Positions 1 through 8,285 of a DNA stretch of 64,000 nucleotides are shown here, piece by piece. A program made the translations under genes and the position numbers. The stretch lies in NCBI GenBank assembly GCA_016713965.1, contig JADJOC010000007.1, positions 62,001 to 126,000 of the forward strand, given 5' to 3'. Under the pieces are notes generated by a model. It saw only the letters and a list, made by a program, of their open reading frames with translations. It did no database searches and had not been told where the DNA came from. Source of the DNA: Chitinophagaceae bacterium (lineage in GTDB: Bacteria > Bacteroidota > Bacteroidia > Chitinophagales > Chitinophagaceae). Position 1 is the stretch's first letter. Each line of letters begins with the position of its first letter.

Positions 1-868
1 ATACTCTTGGGCATTTAATTCAGGGCTATAGGGTGGTAGAAAAATAATTCTATTCTTTCTTTGTTTTCTTCTAACCATGCTTTTACCGCTTTGGTTTTGT
101 GTGCTGAATGTCCATCTACCACCAAAAATATCTTTTGTTGTTTATACTTTACCAGTTGCACTAAAAATTCTAAAATACGCCTCCGTTGAATGTGCCATCC
201 AGTATCATAAACTCTACATGGCCTTTATTACTAATGGCTGATACCATGTTTAAAGAAAATCGTTGTCCTGTTTTTTTTTATCACAGGGGTTTCTCCTTTG
301 GGTGCATAGCTTTTACCTGCCTGATGGTCGCTACGCATACCTACCTCATCTTCAAAATAAATAACTGCATTTTCTTTGAACGCCCTTTTCTTAATGGCTG
401 GGTATTGTTGCTCTAACCATTCTTTTACCCGTTCAGGATTTTGTTCAAAGGCTTTGGTAATAGGCTTTTAGGGGTATAACCCCAACTCTTTAAATATCTG
501 CCTACTTGCCAACGGCTTAACTCTATACCATATCTTTCCAGTATCAATTGCTGTACTGCTTCTCTTGTCCATAACCCAAAAGATAGCTTTAATTGTTCTG
601 GTAATTTCTCTTTCACCAACTGCCTTACTTCGGCAGCCTGCTTGCCATTTATTTTTTTACCGCCTTGAACTCCTCGTTTTTTTGATGCCAAACCTCTACT
701 GCCTTTTTGCCTATAGCGATACCAAATTTTTTGAACCCCATTTAAGGTTAAACCATAAAGCAATGAGCATTCTTGCTGGCTACCTTTTTTCTTTTTAAGA
801 AAATCAACCACCAATAACCGTACTTTTTCTTGGGCATCTTTACTGCCACGGCGTTTATCTTTTTGCAT
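1..868 (-). pseudogene. IS630-family transposase, partial, frameshifted
   Basis: DDE transposase of an IS630-type element that runs off the left window edge. The N-terminal half (868 to about 470) is a helix-turn-helix and winged-helix DNA-binding region. The catalytic half continues in another frame with FEDEVG (first Asp), LVVDGHSAH (second Asp) and LPPYSPELNAQE (Glu), the classic IS630 signature. Two single-base losses break the frame, at an A-run near 467-470 and a T-run near 173-178. Some IS630 elements use a programmed frameshift, but two breaks suggest decay or sequence error. The ATG at 868 is preferred because TATTTTTG (872-879 on this strand) ends only 3 bases upstream, which would give an almost leaderless message. 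The family is certain; activity is doubtful. Confidence 0.85.
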
Positions 869-893
869 ACGCAAAAATACAAAATAAAATTGA

Positions 894-1058
894 TATTACA
901 TACTAAATTATGCTCTTATTAATATTATCAAAATAGACGGACATATTGCCATAGAGGATTTTGATATGCACAACGCTATTTTAATCCATAAAGACAATCC
1001 AAAAAAAAATAAGTTTATTGAAGCTTTTACAGATTTAAATAATTCTGCTCAAAAATAA
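894..1058 (+). pseudogene. 3' remnant of an unidentified gene
   Basis: An open frame of about 54 codons ends at TAA 1056-1058 without a convincing start. It reads through IKIDGHIAIEDFDMHN and ends NNSAQK. It lies just outside the IS630 transposase and immediately before a strong hairpin, so it may be the tail of a gene cut by the insertion. I do not recognise the product. It could also be chance coding. Confidence 0.3.
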
Positions 1059-1066
1059 TATTAAAA

Positions 1067-1092
1067 AAGCCTGTACCATCTAGTACAGGCTT
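1067..1092. terminator. Bidirectional terminator hairpin
   Basis: AAGCCTGTAC (1067-1076) and GTACAGGCTT (1083-1092) form a perfect 10-bp stem with a 6-nt loop. An A-run stands on the left side and T-rich sequence on the right. It sits between the remnant on the plus strand and the convergent 93-codon gene on the minus strand and can serve both. Confidence 0.75.
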
Positions 1093-1099
1093 CTCATTC

Positions 1100-1381
1100 T
1101 TACTCTCCCTCCACCTTAAACAACGGTACCAGTTCCTTATCAATTACTACCAAAGCTTCACACAGCTTATTGATTTGTTCGTAAAAGAAAAGCAGGTTGC
1201 TTCGTTCAAGGTGGGAGATGCCTTCCATTTCTTCATTGCCAAAGGCATACATGATTAAATTCCAGCTTTTTTCTTTAATGTGTTCCATGGAATAACAATC
1301 GAAAAAACGATGGATTGTTTGCAGGCTTTGGGCTACGCTTACTGTAGCGGTGTTTTTAGATCGTCCTTTTGGTTCGAGCAT
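1100..1381 (-). CDS. Conserved hypothetical protein (93 aa)
   Basis: A small soluble protein with no signal peptide or membrane segment. The sequence is mostly helical in character (AQSLQTIHRFFDCYS, FFYEQINKLCEALVVIDKEL). I do not recognise a named family. Support for a real gene: ATG start, uninterrupted frame, a terminator hairpin right after the stop (1067-1092) and a structured leader upstream (1413-1484). It neighbours an IS630 element and a toxin-antitoxin pair, so it lies in accessory DNA. The function is unknown; a small helical adaptor or regulator is possible, but that is only a guess. Confidence 0.6.
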   Translation of the reverse strand: MLEPKGRSKNTATVSVAQSLQTIHRFFDCYSMEHIKEKSWNLIMYAFGNEEMEGISHLERSNLLFFYEQINKLCEALVVIDKELVPLFKVEGE

Positions 1382-1412
1382 AACTAAAGGGTTTTTAAAG
1401 GTTATTAAAATG

Positions 1413-1484
1413 AGAACAGGTCACCGCTCGAACCATTCTTGCAAGCAAGGTGGACTAAGGGACTTACACCCTCTTGCCTGTTCT
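1413..1484 (-). ncRNA. Candidate structured leader RNA
   Basis: On the minus strand an 8-bp helix closes the region (AGAACAGG 1477-1484 with CCTGTTCT 1413-1420). Inside it, AGGGTG can pair with CACCTT, and GCTTG with CGAGC, giving a compact branched fold about 30 bases upstream of the 93-codon gene's ATG (1381). The segment is more GC-rich than its surroundings. It has no anticodon arm or valid T arm, so it is not a tRNA. A cis-regulatory leader or a small RNA are both possible; folding was done by eye. Confidence 0.35.
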
Positions 1485-1616
1485 TTAAGTTGATTTTTTT
1501 AGTCTTACTAAGATTGCGTATTTTAAAAATGAATAGTTCGAGCACTTCAAAATAAATATTTCTTTCAAATCAGCACAAAATATTTACAAAAATTAGTAAA
1601 TTGTTAGCAACAACTC

Positions 1617-1820
1617 ATGGATAATACACTTTTATATAGCAAGCTTACTTCACTTCCGGAAAATATGAAATCTGAAGTTTCAGATTTTATTGATTTTCAT
1701 TTGTCAAAATCCAAAAAGATAACATCGAAAAAAAAGCCAAAATTTGGCAGCGGCAAAGGAATGTTTACAATGAAAAAAACCTTTGACAAACCTATTGAAG
1801 ATTTTAAAGATTATATCTGA
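1617..1820 (+). CDS. vapB: VapB-type antitoxin, DUF2281 family
   Basis: A 67-residue protein of the DUF2281 group, the usual antitoxin partner of VapC PIN-domain toxins in Bacteroidota. The N-terminal part (LYSKLTSLPENMKSEV, then FIDFHL) is the conserved segment that opens the family. The basic middle (SKSKKITSKKKPKFGSGKG) and the FDKPIEDFKDYI tail fit the part that embraces the toxin. Its stop overlaps the toxin frame that follows, as in coupled TA operons. It is intact although the toxin is broken. Confidence 0.8.
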   Translation: MDNTLLYSKLTSLPENMKSEVSDFIDFHLSKSKKITSKKKPKFGSGKGMFTMKKTFDKPIEDFKDYI

Positions 1821-2206
1821 TCATACGCCATTTACGGATACCTACACTTTGATTTGGTTTATTAATGGCGACAAAGAACTATCCGTCAAAGCAAGAAAGG
1901 CTATTGAAGCTGATAAAGCAGAGAATTTTATAAGTGTTGCAAGTTAGTGGGAGATGGCAATAAAAATAAGCCTTAACCGGCTGGATTTAAAATCTTCATT
2001 CGAAGCAATCAGCGAACAAATTATCAATAATAATTTTCAAGTCTTACCTGTTACTTTTGAGGATACACTAATACTTTCAACATTACCATTTCACCACCGT
2101 GATCCTTTTGACAGGATGATAATATCCCAAAGCTTAAATAATAACTTTACAATCATTTCAAAAGACAAACTTTTTTAGTGCTTATAAAGTAAAATCAATT
2201 TGGTAA
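1819..2206 (+). pseudogene. vapC: VapC PIN-domain toxin, disrupted
   Basis: The conceptual product is a PIN-domain ribonuclease. TDTYTLIWFINGD carries the first conserved Asp, VAS*WEMAIK the middle element and FHHRDPFDRMIISQS the C-terminal acidic site. An in-frame TAG (1945-1947) replaces what is normally a Leu or Ile codon, and one extra T in the run at 2171-2176 shifts the last dozen codons (the restored end is SAYKVKSIW). No clean start codon is visible after the antitoxin stop. The TAG is not a homopolymer error, so real inactivation of the toxin is plausible. Family membership is clear. Confidence 0.75.
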
Positions 2207-2266
2207 TCAATAATTGTTTACGCTTCGATAAAAGCTAAATAGCAGTACTGCCGATGAACGTAATGA

Positions 2267-2301
2267 TTATTATTTTCCTTTCCCAAAAAGGAAAATAATA
2301 A
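2267..2301. terminator. Long AT-rich hairpin
   Basis: TTATTATTTTCCTTT (2267-2281) and its exact complement (2287-2301) form a 15-bp stem with a 5-nt CCCAA loop between vapC and ldhA. It is probably the terminator of the TA operon. There is no strong T-run after it on the plus strand, so a dispersed palindrome is an alternative. Confidence 0.5.
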
Positions 2302-2430
2302 CAGAACAAATTCGTAACGATGATGCCATGAAAAACAAATGTTCGTAACCAAATTCTTCACCTACACTACCACTTTACTCCTCAGAAAGATAAAACGTAT
2401 CTTCACCAGCATCGCTTATAAAAATCATTT

Positions 2431-3463
2431 ATGAAAACAGCCGTTTTTAGTACCAAGCAATATGACCGGGAATTTTTTGACCGCTTTAATACATCTGGCA
2501 AAAATCCATTGACTTATTTTGATGTTTCTTTAAATTCAGACACGGCAAACCTTTGCACCGGGTTTGAAGCTGTTTGCGTTTTTGTAAATGATACCATTGA
2601 TAAAGCCGTAATAGAAAAATTACACGAAGCTGGTATCAAACTAATTGCATTGCGTTGCGCAGGGTTTAACAATATCGATATAGCTGCTGCAAAAGAAATG
2701 AATATAAAAGTGCTGCGGGTGCCTGCGTATGCGCCACAGGCTATTGCAGAACATGCAGTTGCACTTATTTTAACCCTTAACCGGAAAACACACAAAGCGT
2801 ACAACAGGATCAGGGAAAATAATTTTTCCCTCGAAAAATTGGTAGGAATTAACCTGTATGGAAAAACAGTAGGAGTAATTGGCACCGGTAAAACAGGCGC
2901 TGCCTTTTGTACAATCATGCAGGGCTTTGGCTGCAAAGTAATTGCCAATGACATTAAAGAATCAGAAGAGCTAAAAAGCAAAGGTGTGCGCTATGTATCT
3001 TTTAATGAACTGTTGCAGGCATCGGATATTATTTCTTTGCATTGTCCGCTTACTCCGCAAACACGCCATCTTATTAATGCGACTGCATTTTCAACAATGA
3101 AAGATGGCGTGATGCTGATCAATACGAGCAGGGGGGCCGTAGTGGATACACAACAGGCCATACAGGTTTTGAAAACCGGCAAGCTGGGTTACCTGGGCAT
3201 TGATGTGTACGAACAGGAAGAAAATCTTTTTCAAAGATTTATCTGAGAGCATCATCCAGGATGATGTGATTGCACGGTTGATGTCGTTTCCGAATGTGCT
3301 GGTTACTGCCCACCAGGGATTTTTTACAAAGGAAGCATTGCAACAAATTGTTACGACTACTTTGCAAAATATTACAGACTTTGAAAATAATACTATACAA
3401 GTAGGGAATGAGAATAGATTAAGGGCAGGCCGCAAAATGTCATTTTTTCTGAAAAAGAAGTAA
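2431..3463 (+). CDS. ldhA: D-lactate dehydrogenase, one frameshift
   Basis: NAD-dependent D-2-hydroxyacid dehydrogenase reducing pyruvate to D-lactate in fermentation. The NAD-binding motif VIGTGKTG is near residue 150. The substrate Arg lies in LINTSRGAVVDT and the catalytic His in VLVTAHQGFF. An LRCAGFNNID segment and a PAYAPQAIAEHA segment also fit this family. A missing T in the run at 3229-3233 moves the last 75 codons to another frame. Joining them restores a protein of about 340 residues, the family's usual size, so this is probably a sequence error and not two genes. It stands alone, convergent with the next gene. Confidence 0.88.
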
Positions 3464-3524
3464 TAGCAAAAACAATTTCACAACGATGTGCTTAGTTGCA
3501 AAAGTCTGTAGCAAAAAATGAATT

Positions 3525-4520
3525 CTACCTCACCTGGAACCTGTCCCTATATTCCGAAGGTGTCATTCCTACATTTTTTCTGAATACCTTTCTAAAAGCT
3601 TTGGGATCATTGTAACCGGTATTAAAAATCACTTCTGACATTTGTTTGTTCGTTTCCTCCAGTAATTTCTTCGCAGCTTCTACACGGGTCAGCTGCAAAT
3701 ACTCAATAGGAGTGATACCGGTTACCTGTTTAAACCGTCTTACTATATTTCTTCTGCTGGATGGGATGTCTTTTATTATTTCTTCAATAGTAGCACTATC
3801 TTGATAGTTTGTTTCTATTTTTTCTTGTGCAGTAGCCACCAGGTCATCGTTGTGGTTTCGGTCAGGCGAAAAAGTGCTGAAATATGACTGGCTCTCCCGG
3901 TTCATATCTATCGCAAATATTTTTGCTATCCGCACGGCGATATCTTTTCCGCAATATTTTTGCACCAGGTGCAATAGCAGGTGAAAAGAAGAAGTGGAAC
4001 CTCCGCTTGTGCAAATGCGTCCATCACGGGTTACTGTTTTATCAGCTTTAAGCGTAACTGCAGGAAAAGCCGCTGCAAATGTAGTACAGGCATCTACATG
4101 TGTGGTAGCTACTTTTTCATTAAGCAAACCACTGGCTCCCAGCAAAAATGCACCGGTGCAAAAACTTGCAATTTCTGCACCAGCTTTATACTGTTTATTT
4201 AACCAGGGAAGATATTCCTGGTTTTTAACAATTCCTTGTTTAATATCATTTGATGTAAAGGATGGAATTAAAATAAGATCCGGTGCAGTGCTGCTGCTGA
4301 TAGACTGGATGGGGTAACCATAAAAAGTTTTCTCATCATTTTGATTATCACTTTCCTGGTTCAGTAAAGTAATGTTGAATGGAAGTTCTCGGCCACTTTT
4401 TTTGTGCAAATTATTGGCAGTGTCCAACACATCCAATATAGCTGCAACACTTAGCAGCCTGTATTGATAGATGAATAAGATCCCTACTTGTACCATAAAC
4501 TTATAATTTACTGTAAACAT
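3525..4520 (-). CDS. GlxA-type AraC-family transcriptional regulator
   Basis: A 331-residue two-domain regulator. Residues about 10-190 form a DJ-1/PfpI-like domain with the nucleophile elbow SFCTGAFLLG. Residues about 225-331 form an AraC-type double helix-turn-helix (MSEVIFNTGYNDPKAFRKVF, TPSEYRDRF). Such proteins act in the cytoplasm as activators responding to a ligand bound in the first domain. The ligand cannot be told here. It is transcribed divergently from the DinB-like gene at 4654, 133 bases away, so that gene is a natural target candidate. Confidence 0.9.
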   Translation of the reverse strand: MFTVNYKFMVQVGILFIYQYRLLSVAAILDVLDTANNLHKKSGRELPFNITLLNQESDNQNDEKTFYGYPIQSISSSTAPDLILIPSFTSNDIKQGIVKNQEYLPWLNKQYKAGAEIASFCTGAFLLGASGLLNEKVATTHVDACTTFAAAFPAVTLKADKTVTRDGRICTSGGSTSSFHLLLHLVQKYCGKDIAVRIAKIFAIDMNRESQSYFSTFSPDRNHNDDLVATAQEKIETNYQDSATIEEIIKDIPSSRRNIVRRFKQVTGITPIEYLQLTRVEAAKKLLEETNKQMSEVIFNTGYNDPKAFRKVFRKNVGMTPSEYRDRFQVR

Positions 4521-4653
4521 AATAATTTTTGTCTTAAATACCCCTTAAACTGGCGTTTACGGCAACCATTCAACTTGCACTTATGGTTTAATTTTGATTT
4601 CAATAACGGTAACTTAATTAACACCCATAAGTGTATCAATAAATTCAAACAAC

Positions 4654-5147
4654 ATGGAAATAAAAACTGCCAGCAATAGAATGTACCCGCTTATTTTTTA
4701 TATAATATGCATACTTCATTTTTCCCGAATGCCATTGATGGTATTTCCGATATTGATGCACATAACAGGCTTCATACAAAAGCCAATCATGTGGCATGGC
4801 TTGCTGGCAGCCTGGTGCAGCAACGATATGAACTTGCCAAATGGCTGGGCATAGAACGCAAACAAACCGCTCATGAACTTTTTGAAAATAATAAAGGGAT
4901 ACAGGATAATGTTACTTATCCATCTCTGGCTACATTTAAAAAAGACTGGGATACCATTGCCCCGGTTTTACATGAAGCGCTGCAAAAAGTAACTGATGAA
5001 AGGCTGGACAAAAATTTTTGAAATGCCCGGGATGAGCATGCCTTTTTTGACATGGTTACGTTTATCATTTACCGTGAGGCTAACTGTATTGGCCAGGTTG
5101 CTTTATGGCGCAGGTTGTTAGGGCATGAAGCTTTAAAGTATATGTGA
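4654..5147 (+). CDS. DinB-like family protein, two frameshifts
   Basis: The conceptual protein of about 165 residues has the four-helix DinB/YfiT look. An early helix carries HTKANHVAWLAGSLVQQR with a candidate metal His, and the C-terminal helix is YREANCIGQVALWRRLLGHE, where the His-rich metal site is usually completed. DinB superfamily proteins are metal-dependent enzymes, often thiol transferases. Single-base errors near 4690-4700 (T-rich run) and near 5010-5020 (AAAAATTTTTG) split it. The ATG at 4654 is chosen because SNRMYP reads smoothly into the second frame. It is divergent from the GlxA-type regulator. Confidence 0.7.
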
Positions 5148-5178
5148 TAATTACGTATACCATTAAATTGAATATACA

Positions 5179-5388
5179 ATGATAGAAGTTTTTTCAACAG
5201 ATGTCCAGCAAGCTTTTCATGCAAAAGCATTGATATCCTGGCTGCTTAAACATTTTCCAGGAAGTAAAATAAATTTTGATTTAGATGACTGTGATAAAAT
5301 ATTACGGATAGATGGGACAAACTTTATCCCGGAAAATGTAATAATGCTGGTTAAAGAAAAAGGTTTTGATTGTAAGATTTTAGAATAA
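5179..5388 (+). CDS. Small conserved hypothetical protein (69 aa)
   Basis: A 69-residue soluble protein with alternating strand and helix character (MIEVFSTDV, HAKALISWLLKHFP, KINFDLDDCDKILRID, VIMLVKEKGFDCKILE). The pattern resembles the ferredoxin-like fold of small HMA-type domains, but the metal-binding CxxC is absent. Short proteins of this style are common in Chitinophagaceae (recollection, not checked). It is 31 bases after the DinB-like gene on the same strand and may share its transcript. The function is unknown. Confidence 0.6.
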   Translation: MIEVFSTDVQQAFHAKALISWLLKHFPGSKINFDLDDCDKILRIDGTNFIPENVIMLVKEKGFDCKILE

Positions 5389-5514
5389 AATAAAAATTAA
5401 TTAACAAAGTAAAAACAATAAAAAATGGTAGCGATTAACCCGTATTTAAATTTTAATGGCAATACTTCGTTATCCTGATTTTTTCCGTACAAATTAGACA
5501 GGATGCAGTTATAG

Positions 5515-6101
5515 TTAACGTATAGTATCTTTTGGAATAATACGATAATCATCATCGCTGATGCCTGTTACACCTTTAGGTTTTTTTTGAGTTTGTATAC
5601 TGTCCAACACAGCTGGTTTATCGGCTATCGGTTTATTATTAACATTTTCTTTTTATCAATAATGATTGGCAGGGGAGTGATTTTTTGCAATTTAGCAGTA
5701 TCAACAGGTGCTGATATAACAACTACTTTTCCGGCTACAGGAGCAGAAGGCTGTACCTGTTGAGGGATAATAATTTTATTAGTGTCATATATTTTTTGAG
5801 GAACTGGTGGTATTGGTATAGATTTTTCAGTTGGGGTTGGTAAAATATTTTTACTATTAAATTTATCAGCTATGAAAAGGGCCACAATAATAACAACAAC
5901 TGCAGCAGCAATAATAATACCTTGCTGTCCGGCATTTTTAAATACAGTTGAAGATGCCGGTGTGCCCGTTGGGGCATTTACCGGCATCACAACATCTAAC
6001 TGTTGCTCAATAGACGCCCAGATAGCATCAGCACTATCGGGTACTGCTAGCTGCTCCAGCTTTTGTGCAATCAATTGTTCATATGTGGTATTTTTATTCA
6101 T
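5515..6101 (-). CDS. Putative anti-sigma factor, membrane-anchored, frameshifted
   Basis: The conceptual protein of about 195 residues has a short cytoplasmic N-terminus (TTYEQLIAQKLEQL, ADAIWASIEQQLD), one transmembrane helix (GIIIAAAVVVIIVALFIADK) and a Pro/Lys/Val-rich outer region. Its ATG follows the sigma-factor stop codon with no spacer, the arrangement of an ECF sigma with its membrane anti-sigma. A one-base shift in the A-rich run near 5640-5650 hides the last 40 codons, which end ISDDDYRIIPKDTIR at TAA 5515-5517. The anti-sigma role is inferred from context and topology. Confidence 0.6.
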
Positions 6102-6646
6102 TTATTGTTTTAAAAGCATAATTTTTTGTTGTAATGATTTTTTTGCTTCGCTTACATGCCACTTACTGGTGCCCTCGCTTATTTTTAATTCAGTTGCAAT
6201 TTCTTTGTGCGTATATCCTTCCACAGCATACAAAACAAATACCGCATGCGTAGCAGGTGGCAGTTGCTGAATAATAGTCATTAATTCGGTAGTATTAATT
6301 TTGCTGATAACAGTATTATCATTGCAGGTTCGGCAGCATGTTCAATGGCGATATCATAGCTGAATTTATGCCTGGCTTTAATATGGCTAAGGCTTTCATT
6401 AATTACAATTGCTTTTATCCAGCCATAAAAATTGCCTTTGGAGGGGTTGTAAGTATGGATGCTTTTAAAAACTTTTACAAATGCATGGCTCAAAATATCT
6501 GCAGCATCCATATCATCACGGGAATAACGCATGGCTATAGCCATGGAGAAAGCGTAAAACTGCTTGTATAACAGTTGCTGCGATTTCCTATCATTAGCTT
6601 TACAGCCTTCTATCAGAAATAATATATCGTCCTTTTGTACTTGCAC
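6102..6646 (-). CDS. ECF RNA polymerase sigma factor, one frameshift
   Basis: A sigma-70 family ECF factor of about 180 residues. Region 2 is seen in YKQFYAFSMAIAMRYSRDD and ILSHAFVKVFKSI followed by FYGWIKAIVINESLSHIK. Region 4 is in the next frame: LPPATHAVFVLYAVEGYTHK, EIATELKISEGTSKWHVSEA. A single missing base near 6320-6330 separates the two regions. Joined, the protein has normal length. It is the first gene of a two-gene operon with the membrane protein at 5515-6101, which probably holds it inactive until a signal arrives. Confidence 0.85.
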
Positions 6647-6682
6647 CAGGATATAGCCTCAGATTTATGAATTTATTATTGT

Positions 6683-7480
6683 TTATGGCGTTAACATCAA
6701 TGCCGAGGCAATGCTTGCCAGGATAAATGTAGTGTTTTCGTCTAAATCATTATACATCCATAATTCATTATCATAAGTATTGATGATGCAAACCACACCA
6801 TCGTCCATTCTTAGTTCATATCCGGAGCGGATTTTGAAAGGTAATTTTGATTCTTTACCATTTTTTTTGGTAATCTTATTTATTCGTATCGGCCTAATAG
6901 TGATGCTTTCTTTTCCATTGGTAGCCACACCTTCCTCTATCGCCACAGGAATATTAAATATTTTAACTTTCCTGGTAGTATCTTTTGATGCATCATAATT
7001 TTTAGTAACCAGCAACTGCCACGATTCCTGGTCAGTGCTGGTTAATGGTACAATAGTAGCTGAAAATGCATAATCTACTTTTTCTATATTTGAAATGGTT
7101 GTTGCCCACTTCCTTTTTATAATAAAATCAGTTTGCTCAGATGACAAGTTTGTCTGGCAAAAAATTTCTGCAGCCTTAGCCCCGTTATTTAAAATAAAGC
7201 TATATCTCCCATCTGTATTTTCTGTTGATTGCCTCATTCCAATATTTAACAATTCTGAATAAACCTGGTTTAAAATTCTGGAAGAACCAGTTGTCCAGCC
7301 TTTATTGATAGCAGAAGTTTTATAACTTCCAAAGCTTATCTTTTGGTTAATCATCCAGCCTGTCAATCCTTTAATAGATGTTCGGGTAGCGGCTTCAGCA
7401 AACCTTGATGGAATAGCCATTTTAGAAGTATTGCATGAAACTATTGACAATAGCATTATTATGATTACGGTTAATTTCAT
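6683..7480 (-). CDS. Hypothetical lipoprotein (265 aa)
   Basis: The N-terminus is a lipoprotein signal (MKLTVIIIMLLSIVSC) with the acylated Cys at residue 16, so the protein should be anchored in an envelope membrane. The rest is polar with many short strand-like segments (GRYSFILNNG, YELRMDDGVVCIINTYDNEL) and ends in a hydrophobic FILASIASALMLTP tail. I recognise no family. It sits between the sigma-factor operon and another lipoprotein on the same strand, 17 bases after that gene, so the two are likely co-transcribed. Confidence 0.7.
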   Translation of the reverse strand: MKLTVIIIMLLSIVSCNTSKMAIPSRFAEAATRTSIKGLTGWMINQKISFGSYKTSAINKGWTTGSSRILNQVYSELLNIGMRQSTENTDGRYSFILNNGAKAAEIFCQTNLSSEQTDFIIKRKWATTISNIEKVDYAFSATIVPLTSTDQESWQLLVTKNYDASKDTTRKVKIFNIPVAIEEGVATNGKESITIRPIRINKITKKNGKESKLPFKIRSGYELRMDDGVVCIINTYDNELWMYNDLDENTTFILASIASALMLTP

Positions 7481-7497
7481 ATTAAGCGGATAAATAA

Positions 7498-7956
7498 TTA
7501 TAAAGCGGGTGTAAAAATATACAATGAGTATTCATTATCTGCAATTTTTTCTTTAACAGAGAACTGGTTAGCAGTTATAGCCAGGTTTTCAAATGTAATA
7601 GGAAAGCCATCCACTGTAATTTTTAAATTCTTATTATCATTTAAAAGCACGTATGATGCATTATTCAGCTGATCGCCCAATTCATCTATAAAAATCATTG
7701 AACCATCAGGTTTGAAAGTAAGTCTCATTTTAGAATAGTCATTCAGGTTATTTTGTGCCCCTCTTTTGAATTCGATGGTAGAAATACCATTTTCTACTGT
7801 TGTAACTTGCTGCATTTGCCAGGTTTTAGCTGTTAAGAGGCCTTTTGCATCAGTCCCTGCATCTTCCTTCGAAATTTCTTTTTGGCAGGATGAACTGGTG
7901 AATGTTAAAACTACTAATAATGTTGTTGCATTTAGAAAGTTAATGATCTTTTTCAT
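7498..7956 (-). CDS. Lipocalin-like lipoprotein (152 aa)
   Basis: The signal peptide ends in FTSSSC (acylated Cys near residue 24). The mature part has the layout of small Bacteroidota lipocalin-like proteins: a LLTAKTWQMQQVT opening, then alternating strands (MRLTFKPDGSMIFIDE, NKNLKITVDG, NEYSLYIFTP). It probably forms a small beta-barrel at the outer membrane. The ligand is unknown. It precedes the 265-residue lipoprotein by 17 bases and is probably the first gene of that pair. The lipocalin assignment rests on pattern only. Confidence 0.65.
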   Translation of the reverse strand: MKKIINFLNATTLLVVLTFTSSSCQKEISKEDAGTDAKGLLTAKTWQMQQVTTVENGISTIEFKRGAQNNLNDYSKMRLTFKPDGSMIFIDELGDQLNNASYVLLNDNKNLKITVDGFPITFENLAITANQFSVKEKIADNEYSLYIFTPAL

Positions 7957-8285
7957 TTTTTGTTTTTTTTAATTTTATAAAATATTGTTATTTAGTAGTA
8001 ATACCTGTGTTTATTCAAAAGGGTTGGGTAGGATGTAAATATTTATTTTAACAATATTTAGTATCGGTTTATTTAGGCGATGGATAAACCCCTGGTAATG
8101 GTATGTACACAGTGCGATCATTATTGTCTTAATCAAAAAAAATACCGTGCAGCTTTTCAGCTATGGAAACTATCGTTGTAAAGCTGATTGCAAAATTTAG
8201 CATATGCCATTAATAGAATAGAAAAAGCAATAATAAATTTTTTAATTTTTCTTCCATAGCCAGATGCTGTGTGCATAAGTATGTG
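7957..8285. other. Intergenic region without a convincing gene
   Basis: AT-rich sequence between two minus-strand genes. A 33-codon plus-strand frame with three Cys lies at about 8080-8180 but has no coding support. This region should hold the promoter of the lipocalin-like gene. No repeat or clear hairpin was seen. Confidence 0.4.

Noticed and set aside
425..470. Programmed frameshift in the IS630 transposase
   Set aside because: Possible for the family, but a second one-base loss near 175 breaks the gene as well, so a functional recoding site cannot be claimed.
1413..1484. tRNA-like element with an 8-bp closing stem
   Set aside because: As a tRNA it fails: no T stem, no anticodon arm of correct size and no proper D loop. 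It is kept only as a candidate structured RNA.
3200..3463. Separate small gene after ldhA
   Set aside because: It carries the catalytic His and C-terminus of D-lactate dehydrogenase in a frame one base away; it belongs to ldhA.
8080..8183. 33-codon plus-strand frame with three Cys
   Set aside because: Too short, no promoter or conserved pattern, lies in a plausible promoter region of another gene.
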